A stretch of DNA of 47,341 nucleotides from Clostridium thermopalmarium DSM 5974. GTDB taxonomy: Bacteria; Bacillota; Clostridia; Clostridiales; Clostridiaceae. A program made the translations under genes and the position numbers. A model generated the notes under the pieces. It saw nothing but the letters and a program-made list of their open reading frames with translations. It was not told the origin of the DNA and ran no database searches. Of this stretch, positions 18,356 to 27,771 are shown piece by piece (positions within the stretch are counted from its first letter, which is position 1; each line of letters opens with the position of its first letter). The stretch covers positions 1-47,341 of the forward strand of contig NZ_PVXN01000018.1 of the NCBI RefSeq assembly GCF_002995795.1, in the 5' to 3' direction.

Positions 18356-19552
18356 TTACTTGTCTGTAAGAGCTACAATTCCTGGTAATTCTTTTCCTTC
18401 TAAGAACTCAAGTGATGCTCCACCACCAGTTGAAATGTGAGTCATTTTGTCTCCAAATCCAAGAGTATTAACAGCAGCTGCACTGTCTCCTCCCCCGATT
18501 ATAGTAGTTGCATTTGATTGTGCCATAGCTTCTGCTACTGCTATTGTTCCTTTTGCAAAGTTTGCAAACTCAAATACTCCCATTGGTCCATTCCATATAA
18601 CTGTCTTAGCATCCTTTACTGCTTCAGCATAAAGTTTAGCAGTTTTAGGTCCTATATCTAATCCCATATAACCTTCTGGAATATTCTGATCTTCTGTAGT
18701 AACTGGTTTTGTATCCGCATTAAACTCAGCACCAACTACGTTATCTATTGGAAGTAATAATTTAACTCCTTTAGCTTTTGCCTTTTCCATCATTTCTTTA
18801 GCATAATCTATCTTATCTTCTTCTAATAAAGATGTTCCTATAGAATAGCCTTGAGCTTTTAAGAAAGTATAAGCCATTCCTCCACCTATTATTAATGTAT
18901 CAACCTTTTCTAAAAGATTGTTTATAACGTTAATTTTATCAGAAACTTTAGCTCCACCAAGTATTGCTACAAATGGTCTTTCTGGAGTTTCAACAGCCTC
19001 ACCTAAGAATTTTAATTCCTTTTGAATTAGGTATCCGCAAGCAGATTCACTAACAAATTCTGTTACTCCAACTGTTGAGCAGTGTGCTCTGTGAGCTGTT
19101 CCAAAAGCATCATTTACAAATACATCAGCAAGAGAAGCTAATTCTTTTGAGAAGTTTTCTTCATTTTTAGTTTCTTCTTTTCTATATCTTGTGTTTTCAA
19201 GCAAAACAATATCTCCGTCTTTCATATTTGCTACAGCTTTTTTAGCATTTTCTCCAACTACGTTATTATCTGCCGCAAATACAACTTCTTTTCCTAATAA
19301 TTCTGAAAGTCTCTTAGCAACTGGTGCTAATGATAATTCTGGCTTTGGTTCTCCCTTTGGCTTACCAAGATGGGAACAAAGTATAACCTTAGCTCCTTGT
19401 TCTACTAAATATTTAATTGTTGGAAGTGCTCCTATTAATCTATTTTCATCTGTTATAACTCCTTCTTTAAGCGGTACATTGAAGTCACATCTTACTAATA
19501 CTCTTTTACCTTTAACTTGGATATCTTCTACAGTCTTCTTGTTTAACTTCAT
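18356..19552 (-). CDS. pgk: Phosphoglycerate kinase
   Basis: Makes ATP and 3-phosphoglycerate from 1,3-bisphosphoglycerate. The 398-residue product shows [11 protein letters not shown], the HLGKPKG turn, [17 protein letters not shown], the hinge [20 protein letters not shown] and the nucleotide loop GGGDSAAAV. The frame is open 6 codons further upstream, but I choose ATG 19552..19550 (MKLNKKTV) because AAGGGAG lies 8 bases upstream. It is separated from gap by a terminator and has its own promoter and CggR-type operator, so it heads a second glycolytic transcript running to eno. Confidence 0.97.
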   Translation of the reverse strand: MKLNKKTVEDIQVKGKRVLVRCDFNVPLKEGVITDENRLIGALPTIKYLVEQGAKVILCSHLGKPKGEPKPELSLAPVAKRLSELLGKEVVFAADNNVVGENAKKAVANMKDGDIVLLENTRYRKEETKNEENFSKELASLADVFVNDAFGTAHRAHCSTVGVTEFVSESACGYLIQKELKFLGEAVETPERPFVAILGGAKVSDKINVINNLLEKVDTLIIGGGMAYTFLKAQGYSIGTSLLEEDKIDYAKEMMEKAKAKGVKLLLPIDNVVGAEFNADTKPVTTEDQNIPEGYMGLDIGPKTAKLYAEAVKDAKTVIWNGPMGVFEFANFAKGTIAVAEAMAQSNATTIIGGGDSAAAVNTLGFGDKMTHISTGGGASLEFLEGKELPGIVALTDK

Positions 19553-19724
19553 AATTATATCTCCCTTCACATTTTAATAAAATTGCCATGGAATTTTCTC
19601 AATAAATGGCTTAATATGTATCATTAAAATAGCACATTATATAAAGCTAAATTTGCTTTAAAACTAGTATTCTACATCTTCCTATAATTATTATTGTTTA
19701 ATTAAATTATACGCGGTCCTTTTT

Positions 19725-19752
19725 TGTCCCACACGCAAGTTATTTGTCCCAC
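19725..19752 (-). promoter_or_regulatory. CggR-type operator upstream of pgk
   Basis: Two direct repeats, GTGGGACA on the minus strand (19732..19725 and 19752..19745), have a 20-base period. This is the same period and core as the pair before cggR and agrees with the known CggR operator half-site CGGGAC. It lies directly downstream of the -10 box, a position suited to blocking transcription. Confidence 0.75.
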
Positions 19753-19846
19753 TTTCATTATAATGTAATCGCAGGGATTTTTAAATAGGGTTTTTAAAAA
19801 AAGTTTTAGCATATAAGAAAAATCCAATTCGTCATATCTATAATGA

Positions 19847-19889
19847 AAAAGCATACTAATCTCACTTAATTCAAGATTAATATGCTTTT
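19847..19889 (-). terminator. Intrinsic terminator of cggR-gap
   Basis: A 16-bp stem (19847-19862 with 19874-19889, one G-U on the minus strand) with an 11-base loop is followed on the minus strand by a T-rich stretch, about 37 bases past the gap stop. Confidence 0.8.
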
Positions 19890-19926
19890 AGTATGTTAGG
19901 GTATATATTAGGTATTCAACTTTAAA

Positions 19927-20931
19927 TTATTTTGAAAGGTTAGCAAAATATTTTAAAGTTCTGATTAATTGAGAAGTATATGACATTTCGTTATCATACC
20001 AAGAAGCAACTTTAACTAATTGCTCTCCATTTACGTCCATAACCTTTGTTTGAGTAGCATCAAATAATGAACCATAGTTAATTCCAATTACGTCTGAAGA
20101 TACTATAGGGTCTTCAGTGTATCCAAATGATTCATTAGCAGCTTCTTTCATTGCTGCATTTATTTCTTCTACGCTAACTTTCTTTTCTAGAGTACATACT
20201 AATTCAGTTAATGAACCAGTTATAACAGGAACTCTTTGTGCTCCTCCATCTAATTTACCAGCTAATTCTGGAATAACTAATCCTATAGCTTTAGCAGCAC
20301 CAGTTGAGTTAGGGATTATGCTTGCAGCTGCAGCTCTTGCTCTTCTTAAATCACCTTTTCTGTGTGGAGCATCTAAAGTATTTTGGTCATTTGTGTAAGC
20401 GTGAATTGTAGTCATGAAACCTTTTGTTAAACCAAATTTGTCATTTAATACTTTAGCCATTGGAGCTAAGCAGTTTGTTGTGCAAGATGCACCAGAGATA
20501 ACTGTTTCTGAACCATCTAATATATCATGGTTTACGTTGAATACAACTGTCTTTAAGTCTCCAGTTGCAGGAGCTGATATAACAACTTTCTTAGCACCAG
20601 CTTGAATATGAGCTTCTGCTTTTTCTTTCTTAGTGAATAATCCAGTACATTCTAATACTATGTCTACTCCTAACTCTCCCCAAGGTAAGCTTGCTGGATC
20701 TTTTTCAGCAAGTACTTTTATTTCTTTTCCATTAACTATGAAAGCTCCTTCTTTAACTTCAATTTCACCATTGAATCTTCCTTGAGATGAATCGTATTTG
20801 AATAAATGAGCTAAAGTTTTAGCATCTGTTAAGTCATTTATTGCAACTACTTCAAACTCTGGATTGTCGATCATTAGTCTTAAAGCTAATCTTCCTATTC
20901 TTCCAAAACCATTAATAGCAACTTTTGTCAT
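19927..20931 (-). CDS. gap: Glyceraldehyde-3-phosphate dehydrogenase (NAD+ type)
   Basis: Oxidises glyceraldehyde-3-phosphate to 1,3-bisphosphoglycerate with NAD+. The 334-residue protein has the Rossmann start GFGRIGR, Asp33 after the second strand (AINDLTD), which favours NAD over NADP, the catalytic C150 in SGASCTTNC, and [11 protein letters not shown] at the C-terminus. It follows cggR by 64 bases, so the two share the repressed promoter, and a terminator follows. Confidence 0.97.
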   Translation of the reverse strand: MTKVAINGFGRIGRLALRLMIDNPEFEVVAINDLTDAKTLAHLFKYDSSQGRFNGEIEVKEGAFIVNGKEIKVLAEKDPASLPWGELGVDIVLECTGLFTKKEKAEAHIQAGAKKVVISAPATGDLKTVVFNVNHDILDGSETVISGASCTTNCLAPMAKVLNDKFGLTKGFMTTIHAYTNDQNTLDAPHRKGDLRRARAAAASIIPNSTGAAKAIGLVIPELAGKLDGGAQRVPVITGSLTELVCTLEKKVSVEEINAAMKEAANESFGYTEDPIVSSDVIGINYGSLFDATQTKVMDVNGEQLVKVASWYDNEMSYTSQLIRTLKYFANLSK

Positions 20932-20995
20932 TAAAATTACCTCCTAAAAATCTTTTTTATATATTTAAAATATATTTTTAACATTTTGAATATTT

Positions 20996-22030
20996 TTATT
21001 GGCACTCACTTTTTATAATATTTATAATTTCTTTAGCAGCACCTTCATCAGTTATAAGAATATTATTTGAGTTGAATCTCTGTACACCTAGAATAGCCTT
21101 TGCTTTACTACGTCCTCCAGATATAGCTATGATATTTTCAATTTTTTTGGTATCTTCACCTTTTATTCCAGCAGTTGGAGTTGAAAAAATAACTTCTCCA
21201 TTTATGTTAAAATAACATCCAAATGCCTCTCCTACTGCTTTTTTTTGACGTAATTCATCTATTGCTTCATCTTTTAATCCTCTTTTTTTAGCCATATCTT
21301 CAGCTTTTCCAATACCATAGATTAATATATTTGCCTTATGTATATTTTCTACAACTTCTTTTATACTTTCTTCATTTAAAATAGCAAATATCTCTGCATA
21401 ATCTACGTTATCTATGAGTTGAAGCATTTTATAATCTGCTGATAATCTCTCTGCAAGCCTTGCAACTAAGGTATTAGCTTGAATTTCCACATTTCTTCCA
21501 ATTCCACCTCTTGCAGGTATTATGAGAATATCTTTGTATTCATTGGTCTTTGGCATATTATCTACCATTTTTTTTATGCTTTTCCCACCAGTTAATGCTA
21601 TAATGTTTTTATCTTTTAGTATGCTTTTTATAAAATTAGCTGCAGTTTTTCCTAACTCCTCTAAAGTAAGCTCATTTTCATCTATATCTCCTGGGACAAC
21701 TATTACTTTTCTTAGTTTCAATTTTTCTTTTAAATATTCTTCCATTTCTGATAATCCTCTGAGGTCATGGACAAATTCCTTTAATGCTTCTAGTATTTTC
21801 TTTCCATCATAATTTACTGTCATTCCTTCTGCATTAATATCTATCAACCCTTGCTTTTTTAAAAACCCAATTTCGCTTCTTACTATTCTCTCTCCAATTC
21901 CCAAGTGACTTGCAAGCATTCTTCTTCCTATGGGTTGATTATAATATATAGTGGTTAGTATATTGTACCTTTTGTCTAACAATTCAAGCACTTCCGGAAC
22001 CACTCTTTTTTCTATTTCCAAATACTTCAA
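20996..22030 (-). CDS. cggR: Central glycolytic genes regulator CggR
   Basis: A SorC/DeoR-family repressor of about 344 residues; in Bacillus subtilis CggR represses gap and its neighbours until fructose-1,6-bisphosphate releases it. The N-terminal winged helix contains PIGRRMLASHLGIGERIVRSEIGF (residues about 33-56, split by the turn LGI), and the C-terminal sugar-phosphate domain contains ALTGGKSI, IIPARGGIGR and AISGGRSKAKAI. I place the start at TTG 22030, where AGAGG is 8 bases upstream; a GTG three codons earlier abuts that site. It leads a bicistron with gap. Confidence 0.92.
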   Translation of the reverse strand: MKYLEIEKRVVPEVLELLDKRYNILTTIYYNQPIGRRMLASHLGIGERIVRSEIGFLKKQGLIDINAEGMTVNYDGKKILEALKEFVHDLRGLSEMEEYLKEKLKLRKVIVVPGDIDENELTLEELGKTAANFIKSILKDKNIIALTGGKSIKKMVDNMPKTNEYKDILIIPARGGIGRNVEIQANTLVARLAERLSADYKMLQLIDNVDYAEIFAILNEESIKEVVENIHKANILIYGIGKAEDMAKKRGLKDEAIDELRQKKAVGEAFGCYFNINGEVIFSTPTAGIKGEDTKKIENIIAISGGRSKAKAILGVQRFNSNNILITDEGAAKEIINIIKSECQ

Positions 22031-22055
22031 AAATAACACCTCTTTGGCCTTTTAA

Positions 22056-22094
22056 TGTCCCACTTGTTTGCTATATGTCCCACTTATTATTATA
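22056..22094 (-). promoter_or_regulatory. cggR-gap promoter and CggR operator
   Basis: Minus-strand TATAAT (22094..22089; weak -35) is followed by two GTGGGACA repeats (22083..22076 and 22063..22056) with a 20-base period. The arrangement mirrors that upstream of pgk and implies autoregulation of cggR. Confidence 0.78.
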
Positions 22095-22168
22095 AATCAA
22101 ATATATTTTTTTTAAAAGACATTTAATAAAAAAAAATGTTAAATTTTTATTGTAAAAAAATAATAAAG

Positions 22169-22188
22169 AAAAAGATACTTATCTTTTT
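22169..22188 (-). terminator. Probable terminator of rpoN
   Basis: An 8-bp stem (22169-22176 with 22181-22188) with loop ACTT leads into a minus-strand T-rich run. It is weak but correctly placed between rpoN and the cggR promoter. Confidence 0.5.
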
Positions 22189-22273
22189 TAAGATATTTCT
22201 CTTTTCCTTTATTATTTACTAAGTATTCTATTTTATTTATACAAACAAAACTTCCAGGTAAATCTTGTATTGA

Positions 22274-23647
22274 TTAAAATCTTTTTCTTTTACTTGAAGA
22301 CTTAATTCCCATTTCTTCTCTATATTTTGCCACCGTTCTTCTTGAAATATCAATGTCCTTTTCTTTCAGCAAATCACATATTTTCTGATCAGATAAAGGT
22401 TTTCTTTTGTCTTCTTTATTTATAAGATCTTCTATTTCCTTTTTTATTATCTTTGTAGATATATCTTCGAAACTATCTACTCTAGATATTCCAGTTGTGA
22501 AAAGATCCTTAATTTTTATTGTTCCTCTTTCTGTGTGAATATACTTTTCTCTTATGGCTCTACTTACCGTTGATTCATGTATCCCTAGACTATCTGCAAT
22601 TTCTTTTAAAGTCATAGGCTTTAAAAAAGCTTCTCCATAGTCGAAATAATCTTTTTGAATTTCTATTATTTTCCCTAATATATTATATATAGTGTTTTCT
22701 CTTTGTCTAATGCTTTTTATTAAAAACACAGCACTATTTAATTTATCTTTTACAAATTTTACTGTGTTCTTATCATCTTCATTATTAATTATTTGTTTAT
22801 ATAATTGATTTATATTTAATTTTGGAATAGAAGCATCATTCATTATAATGCAATACTCGCCATTTATTTTTCTTATATAAGCCTCAGGAATTATATACTT
22901 GGTTTCTTCTCCAGTAAAAAATCCTCTTGAAGGTTTAGGTTCTAAAGATTTTATCAAATCTCCATATTTTTGTGCATTCTTCACATCTATTTTTAGCTCT
23001 TTAGCTATTATATTATACTTATTTTCAGCTATCATTTCTAAATAGTTATCCACTATTTTATAAAGGTTTTCATCTTGAAAACCTTTTGCTAGAAGCTGTA
23101 TTTTTAAACATTCCTTTAAATCTCTAGCTCCGATTCCATGAGGTTCTAGTGATTGTACGATTTTTAAGCATGACTCAGCTAACTCTTTAGATATGGCTAG
23201 ATCTTCTTCAATTTCTTCAAGGGTTATATCCAAATATCCTCTACTATCTATATTTTCAATCATATATTTGCATATAGCTTTAATAAAATCATCCTCATTC
23301 AGTTCTACTATTTGCTCCATTAAAAACTCTTTAAGTGATTTTTTAGCGCTGATAAAATTAAACGGAGACACTTCATCTTCGCTTTTTTCTCTGCTATAGC
23401 TTCCATTTCCATAGTCATCAAATTCTAGATACTTCAAAAAACTTTTATAATCTATTTCTTCTTTTGGTTTTTCTACATCATTTTTCTTATACTCTGCATC
23501 AAGCACCGGATTCTCTTGAAGCTCTTTTTCTATATAGCTTTGAATTTCGAAATTCGACATTTGAAGTAACTTTACTGATAGTTGCATTTGTTGAGTCATT
23601 ATTAGCTTTTGTTCTTGAGTTAAACTTAAATTAAACCCCATCTTCAT
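22274..23647 (-). CDS. rpoN: RNA polymerase sigma-54 factor
   Basis: Alternative sigma factor that recognises -24/-12 promoters and needs an AAA+ activator. The 457-residue protein has the Gln/Leu-rich activator region (LTQEQKLIMTQQMQLSVKLLQMS, residues about 8-30), an acidic spacer, a core-binding domain, a helix-turn-helix (LKEIADSLGIHESTVSRAI) and the RpoN box SRRTVAKYRE near the C-terminus, where the consensus has Ala first. No enhancer-binding activator lies nearby. It is upstream of and co-oriented with cggR, a common clostridial and bacillar order, but has its own terminator. Confidence 0.95.
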   Translation of the reverse strand: MKMGFNLSLTQEQKLIMTQQMQLSVKLLQMSNFEIQSYIEKELQENPVLDAEYKKNDVEKPKEEIDYKSFLKYLEFDDYGNGSYSREKSEDEVSPFNFISAKKSLKEFLMEQIVELNEDDFIKAICKYMIENIDSRGYLDITLEEIEEDLAISKELAESCLKIVQSLEPHGIGARDLKECLKIQLLAKGFQDENLYKIVDNYLEMIAENKYNIIAKELKIDVKNAQKYGDLIKSLEPKPSRGFFTGEETKYIIPEAYIRKINGEYCIIMNDASIPKLNINQLYKQIINNEDDKNTVKFVKDKLNSAVFLIKSIRQRENTIYNILGKIIEIQKDYFDYGEAFLKPMTLKEIADSLGIHESTVSRAIREKYIHTERGTIKIKDLFTTGISRVDSFEDISTKIIKKEIEDLINKEDKRKPLSDQKICDLLKEKDIDISRRTVAKYREEMGIKSSSKRKRF

Positions 23648-23786
23648 ATTTTATCACCACTTTGCATTATAATACTGCTTCATATTACATTATCATTATA
23701 TCATAAGAATTAAGTAATTATAATTAAAATTTTCTGCAATCATTCTATGCAATACTTTTTTCTACACCTCCATATATCAATATAAT

Positions 23787-23815
23787 AAAAACACCCTAAT
23801 CTCTTGGGTGTTTTT
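23787..23815 (-). terminator. Intrinsic terminator after the degV gene
   Basis: A 10-bp stem (23787-23796 with 23806-23815) with A/T flanks works on both strands. It closes the minus-strand degV-trmL transcript and insulates rpoN. Confidence 0.82.
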
Positions 23816-23829
23816 ATTATTGTTTAAAT

Positions 23830-24666
23830 TTAATTATATTTTTCTATGAAAGCTATTCCACATGCATTAGGTCCTGCATGGGTTCCTACTACACATCCAA
23901 CTTCACATTCAATATAGTTCACGCCTCTATTAGTTAACTCCTCTTGAAGAGAAGGTAAAATATCTTTATTATCTATATGAAGTAATATACTAGGCTCTTC
24001 ATTATTCAAATTATCTAAATATCCCAAAACCGTCTTAATTGCTCTTTTTGTTCCTCTTACTTTATCCAAAACTTCCATTTTTCCATCTACTGCAGCTAAA
24101 ATCAATTTTATATTCAGCAAATTTCCTATTGCTCCAGCGGTTTTAGAAAGACGTCCGCCTTTAACCAAATTCTCCAAGCTTACAAATACATAACCACTTT
24201 TTATATGAGGAATAGTTTCTTTTAAAACTTTCTCAATTTCTTCTAAGGAATAACCTTTATCTCTTAATTCACCTGCTTTTATCACTAATAATCCTAATCC
24301 AGCAGTTACATTTAAACTATCTATAACTAATATATCATCACTCTCAAGCATTTCTTTAGCCATACATGCGGACTGATATGTGCCGCTCATTTTTGATGAA
24401 ATATGAATAGAAACAATTTTGTATCCTTCATCTAAGTATTTTTTATATATTTCGTAAAATCTATGAGGATTTATTCCCGCAGTAGTAGGAAAAACATCTT
24501 CTTCTTTTATTTTTTTTAAAAATTCTCTTATATTTATGGTCACGCCATCTAAATAACTCTCTTCTCCAAAACTAACCATAAGAGGTATGACTTCTATATC
24601 ATATTTTTCTATGATTTCTTTATTTAAATCACAGGTACTATCCGTGATTATCTTAATCTTCTCCAT
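23830..24666 (-). CDS. DegV family protein (fatty-acid binding)
   Basis: A 278-residue DegV protein. Family members bind a long-chain fatty acid, and FakB members present it to the kinase FakA for phosphorylation. Characteristic segments are IITDSTCDLNKE, EESYLDGVTI, PTTAGINPHRFYE, ISSKMSGTYQSA, VSLENLVKGGRLSK and VGTHAGPNACGIAF. GGAGGT precedes the ATG. It starts 12 bases after trmL, so the two are cotranscribed. No FakA-like kinase is in the window; whether this is a FakB is not decidable here. Confidence 0.88.
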   Translation of the reverse strand: MEKIKIITDSTCDLNKEIIEKYDIEVIPLMVSFGEESYLDGVTINIREFLKKIKEEDVFPTTAGINPHRFYEIYKKYLDEGYKIVSIHISSKMSGTYQSACMAKEMLESDDILVIDSLNVTAGLGLLVIKAGELRDKGYSLEEIEKVLKETIPHIKSGYVFVSLENLVKGGRLSKTAGAIGNLLNIKLILAAVDGKMEVLDKVRGTKRAIKTVLGYLDNLNNEEPSILLHIDNKDILPSLQEELTNRGVNYIECEVGCVVGTHAGPNACGIAFIEKYN

Positions 24667-24678
24667 AGTCTATACCTC

Positions 24679-25164
24679 CTACTTCATTCCTGGAAATCCT
24701 AATTGTCTTAAAGCTTCGTACGCAACTATAGCTACAGTATTCGAAAGATTTAAAGATCTTGTAGTAGTATTTACCATAGGTACTCGTATTCTATTTTCTA
24801 CATATCTATCTCTTATATAGTCAGGTAACCCTGAAGTTTCCCTTCCAAAAACAATAAAATCTCCCTTTTTATATTGTACTTCATCATGATGATATTTAGC
24901 TTCTTTTGTTGTTGATAAATATATATTGGCATCAGGATATTTCTCTAACATATCATCGAAAGATTCATGAATTTCTATATCTAATAATGGCCAATAATCT
25001 AGGCCAGCTCTTTTTACTCTCTTATCATCTATGCTAAATCCTAAAGGTTTTATTAAATGTAATCTACAATCAGTTAGTACACAAGTTCTTGCTATATTTC
25101 CAGTATTCTGCGGTATTTCTGGTTGAAATAATACTATATTTAAATTAGGTTTATCTAATCTCAT
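24679..25164 (-). CDS. trmL: tRNA (cytidine/uridine-34 2'-O)-methyltransferase TrmL
   Basis: A SPOUT-fold methyltransferase of 161 residues, the usual TrmL length, that modifies the wobble ribose of certain leucine tRNAs. Motifs are FQPEIPQNTGNIARTC at the N-terminus, FGRETSGLP (knot) and RVPMVNTTTRSLNLSNTVAIV at the C-terminus. It precedes the degV gene with 12 bases between and probably forms an operon with it. Confidence 0.92.
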   Translation of the reverse strand: MRLDKPNLNIVLFQPEIPQNTGNIARTCVLTDCRLHLIKPLGFSIDDKRVKRAGLDYWPLLDIEIHESFDDMLEKYPDANIYLSTTKEAKYHHDEVQYKKGDFIVFGRETSGLPDYIRDRYVENRIRVPMVNTTTRSLNLSNTVAIVAYEALRQLGFPGMK

Positions 25165-25248
25165 TGTTGCCCCCCCTATATTAGTGGAATTTAACTCTAT
25201 ATTATATTAACCACAAAATAAAGTAAATATCATCATATATAAATAGGT

Positions 25249-26073
25249 TTATTGTAAAATAAATTTTTCTATAATCTCAGCTACTCCATCTTTGTCATTA
25301 GTTTCAGTTATATAATCCGCTTCTTTTTTTACATAGTCTGGCGCATTTCCCATTGCTACTCCTAATCCAGCATACTTTATCATAGATAAATCATTTTCGC
25401 CATCGCCTATGCAAATAACTTCCTCTCTTTTAAATCCATAAAACTCTGTCAATATTTTTACTGCATTACCTTTTGAAATTCCTTTTTTCATTACTTCAAA
25501 ATTATCTCCAAGAGAACTTACAACTTCAAAACTTTTTAAATTTATTATCTCATCTTTAGCTTTTTTTAGAGTACTGTAGTCTTCACTAATGCATATAGCT
25601 TTAAGTATTTCACCATCTCTATTTACAAATTCTTCTTCTAAATTAGGATTTACATGAAGATTAATTTTCATATCATCTGATAAATCTTCATTCATCTCAA
25701 GATAAGTATATCCTTTTGGGTAGGGTTTAGGCGAAATAATAGTATTAAAAGTATTAAAATAAACTTTAAAATCATAATTTTTAATAATTCCTAGTATCTT
25801 TTTACATTCTTCTATACTCAATGTAGAACTATATATTACCTTATTTCTATCTTTTTCTCTAATATATGCTCCATTTGAAGCTATAATTGGTGCATTTATC
25901 CCTAAAAGTTGTGCATAATATTTTGCAGATGTAAACACCCTTCCTGTAGAAATCGCTATTTTAACTCCCATATCATGGGCTTTTTTTATGGCTTCCTTAT
26001 TTCTATTACTAACTTCTTTACTGCTGTTCAATAAAGTCCCATCCATGTCCAAGCACACTAACTTAAATGCCAT
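25249..26073 (-). CDS. Cof-type HAD-superfamily phosphatase
   Basis: A 274-residue haloacid dehalogenase hydrolase of the Cof/IIB subclass. It has motif I DMDGTLLNS with nucleophile D9, motif II ISTGR, a Lys in KGISKGNAVK, and motif IV IGDGENDLSM. A large alpha/beta cap lies between motifs II and III. Such enzymes dephosphorylate sugar phosphates or cofactors such as FMN and pyridoxal phosphate; the substrate here is not predictable. AGGGGAG precedes the ATG. It is upstream of trmL by 84 bases. Confidence 0.88.
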   Translation of the reverse strand: MAFKLVCLDMDGTLLNSSKEVSNRNKEAIKKAHDMGVKIAISTGRVFTSAKYYAQLLGINAPIIASNGAYIREKDRNKVIYSSTLSIEECKKILGIIKNYDFKVYFNTFNTIISPKPYPKGYTYLEMNEDLSDDMKINLHVNPNLEEEFVNRDGEILKAICISEDYSTLKKAKDEIINLKSFEVVSSLGDNFEVMKKGISKGNAVKILTEFYGFKREEVICIGDGENDLSMIKYAGLGVAMGNAPDYVKKEADYITETNDKDGVAEIIEKFILQ

Positions 26074-26153
26074 ATTAATCTCCCCTTTATAATTTCATCC
26101 ACTATGCTGACATTACCTATTCCTTACAGTATCAAAGAGTATTATAACATATA

Positions 26154-26232
26154 AGAAAATTGGGATGCAATTTTCTCAATTTAAAAGTGCTTAATCCTAA
26201 GTTTTTTGTTTCTTCCATATGGATTAAGCACT
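26154..26232 (-). terminator. Tandem hairpins after the VanW gene
   Basis: A perfect 12-bp stem (26186-26197 with 26221-26232, 23-base loop) lies about 38 bases past the VanW gene stop, followed by a second 9-bp hairpin (26154-26162 with 26168-26176). The first is probably a terminator. The second belongs to the AAAATTG...CAATTTTCTCAAT repeat seen near pgk. Confidence 0.55.
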
Positions 26233-26269
26233 CTAAATTAACTTATTAATACTTTTTTAATATTTAATC

Positions 26270-27646
26270 TTACTTTTTCGTTCCTCTTCTAATTACTCCA
26301 TTTATCGGTACATAATAATCATTAGATATTAATTCCTTACCTATAAACTTACCATTTTCATAGATATTTCTATAAGCTTTAACTCTGTAACCTTTGCGAG
26401 GCTGCTTTTCTACCTCTGTTTGTCCTGCTGGTAATGATGGGTCATCTATATATTTTATTGTTGGCTCAATTGTACTATATACTTCTGTAGTTATATCATA
26501 AGTTCGTTTTGCTAATTCAGAATTTGAATATATATTAAAATACACATTTCTATTTGAAGTAAAGCCTTCGATATATATAGGATAATCGAAAGTATTTTTA
26601 AATTTCAAGTCAATATTTCCCCAGTCAACCGTAGCATCAAGACCAATATCAACATATGTAGAAGGAATAGAATGGTGTACTCTCTCAGTAGTTTTTATAT
26701 TTCCTCTTATTAAGGCATTGTATAAAGTTGAAGATACCTGACATATTCCTCCTCCAAGGCCAGAGTCAAATTTTTGATTTACTATAACTCCAGCTTCCTT
26801 ATATCCTCTTTCTTTTGTCCTTTCTCCAACAACTTCATTGAAGCTAAAAGTATCTCCCGGCATTACCACTGTCCCATTAATGCTTTGAGTGGCTAACTTT
26901 ATATTAGTAGCCCTAGCTTCCGAAGAAGATGAATAATTGGTTGAAAATGATCCTATCTTTGAATTAACCTTTCTTAATGCTTCTGCTTTAATCTTAGATT
27001 CTATAACTTTTATAGGGGCGTCTATGTTTATATCTCCACTACTGTTATTTTTAAGTTTAGTTATAATTTCATCACTTAACTTTTTCTCTTCAAGCTCAAA
27101 GCCATTTTCATCTTCAGTAACCTGGAAGCTTCCGTTTACAATCTTAATTGTTGCACCCTTTGATTTTTTATTAATGTCCTTGCTTATGGACTCTATCATT
27201 TTATCTACTGGCTTATGATTGTATGAAAATTTAAGATTATACTTTTTTACTTCAGGACTTTTTATAAGCTTATATCTAGATAATATATTTAAATCCTTAC
27301 CATAAGCAAAAGCTTCATCTAAAACTTCTGTTATATTATATTGAGGATTTAAATCGGAACAATTTATGGTATAAGTTTTTTCCGGAGTTTTAATATTTAT
27401 TTTCTTACTAAGTATTGGTTTTGAATACTTTTCTTTTAAAATTTCTTCAGCTTCCTTCTTGGTTTTTCCTGATAATTCCACATTTTCAACGACAATTCCT
27501 GGGAACATAACATCATCGAATTTTTGTGTAATAAAATATACATAACTAACAGCAGCTGAAATTAATAATAAAATGATTGTAAATACTAGATTTTTGATTC
27601 TCTTATTGCTATTTTTTCTTCTTTTATTTTTTTTACTTCTAGCCAT
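26270..27646 (-). CDS. VanW family protein with peptidoglycan-binding-like domain
   Basis: A 458-residue surface protein. A very basic N-terminus and one membrane helix (about residues 20-40) anchor it. A PG_binding_4-like domain (about 45-200, starting FPGIVVENVELSGKTKKEA) is followed by a VanW domain (about 235-385) with GIVVNQKFDSGLGGGICQVSSTLYNA-type core, here with SGLGGGICQVSSTLYNA visible. A G5-like C-terminal stretch (PAGQTEVEKQPRKGYRVKAYR) ends the protein. Despite the name, such proteins are common chromosomal genes in clostridia and do not imply vancomycin resistance. The role is probably cell-wall related but unproven. It is divergent from the M42 peptidase. Confidence 0.85.
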   Translation of the reverse strand: MARSKKNKRRKNSNKRIKNLVFTIILLLISAAVSYVYFITQKFDDVMFPGIVVENVELSGKTKKEAEEILKEKYSKPILSKKINIKTPEKTYTINCSDLNPQYNITEVLDEAFAYGKDLNILSRYKLIKSPEVKKYNLKFSYNHKPVDKMIESISKDINKKSKGATIKIVNGSFQVTEDENGFELEEKKLSDEIITKLKNNSSGDINIDAPIKVIESKIKAEALRKVNSKIGSFSTNYSSSSEARATNIKLATQSINGTVVMPGDTFSFNEVVGERTKERGYKEAGVIVNQKFDSGLGGGICQVSSTLYNALIRGNIKTTERVHHSIPSTYVDIGLDATVDWGNIDLKFKNTFDYPIYIEGFTSNRNVYFNIYSNSELAKRTYDITTEVYSTIEPTIKYIDDPSLPAGQTEVEKQPRKGYRVKAYRNIYENGKFIGKELISNDYYVPINGVIRRGTKK

Positions 27647-27720
27647 TTAATCTCTCCCCTCTTTCCAACTTATTATACTACAAAACTTTAAATAATTACA
27701 TATGGGACTGTGTTTATACA

Positions 27721-27749
27721 TTGGCTATACTTTCATATTATGATAAAAT
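27721..27749 (+). promoter_or_regulatory. Promoter of the M42 peptidase gene
   Basis: TTGGCT (27721-27726), a 17-base spacer and TAAAAT (27744-27749), 22 bases before the ATG, which has AAAGGAG upstream. Confidence 0.65.
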
Positions 27750-27771
27750 TTTTTAAAGGAGTGATGAAACT

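Larger units (their letters stand above)
19553..19926 (-). promoter_or_regulatory. gap-pgk spacer: terminator, promoter, operator and hairpin
   Basis: In transcription order this 374-base spacer holds the gap terminator (19889..19847), a -10 TATAAT at 19762..19757 with only a weak -35 (TTTAAA, 17-base spacing), a CggR-type operator and then a small hairpin near 19575-19600 just upstream of pgk. No ORF is supported here. Confidence 0.65.

Noticed and set aside
26270-27646. Vancomycin resistance gene
   Set aside because: VanW-domain proteins are ordinary clostridial surface proteins; there is no vanA/H/X/R/S context.
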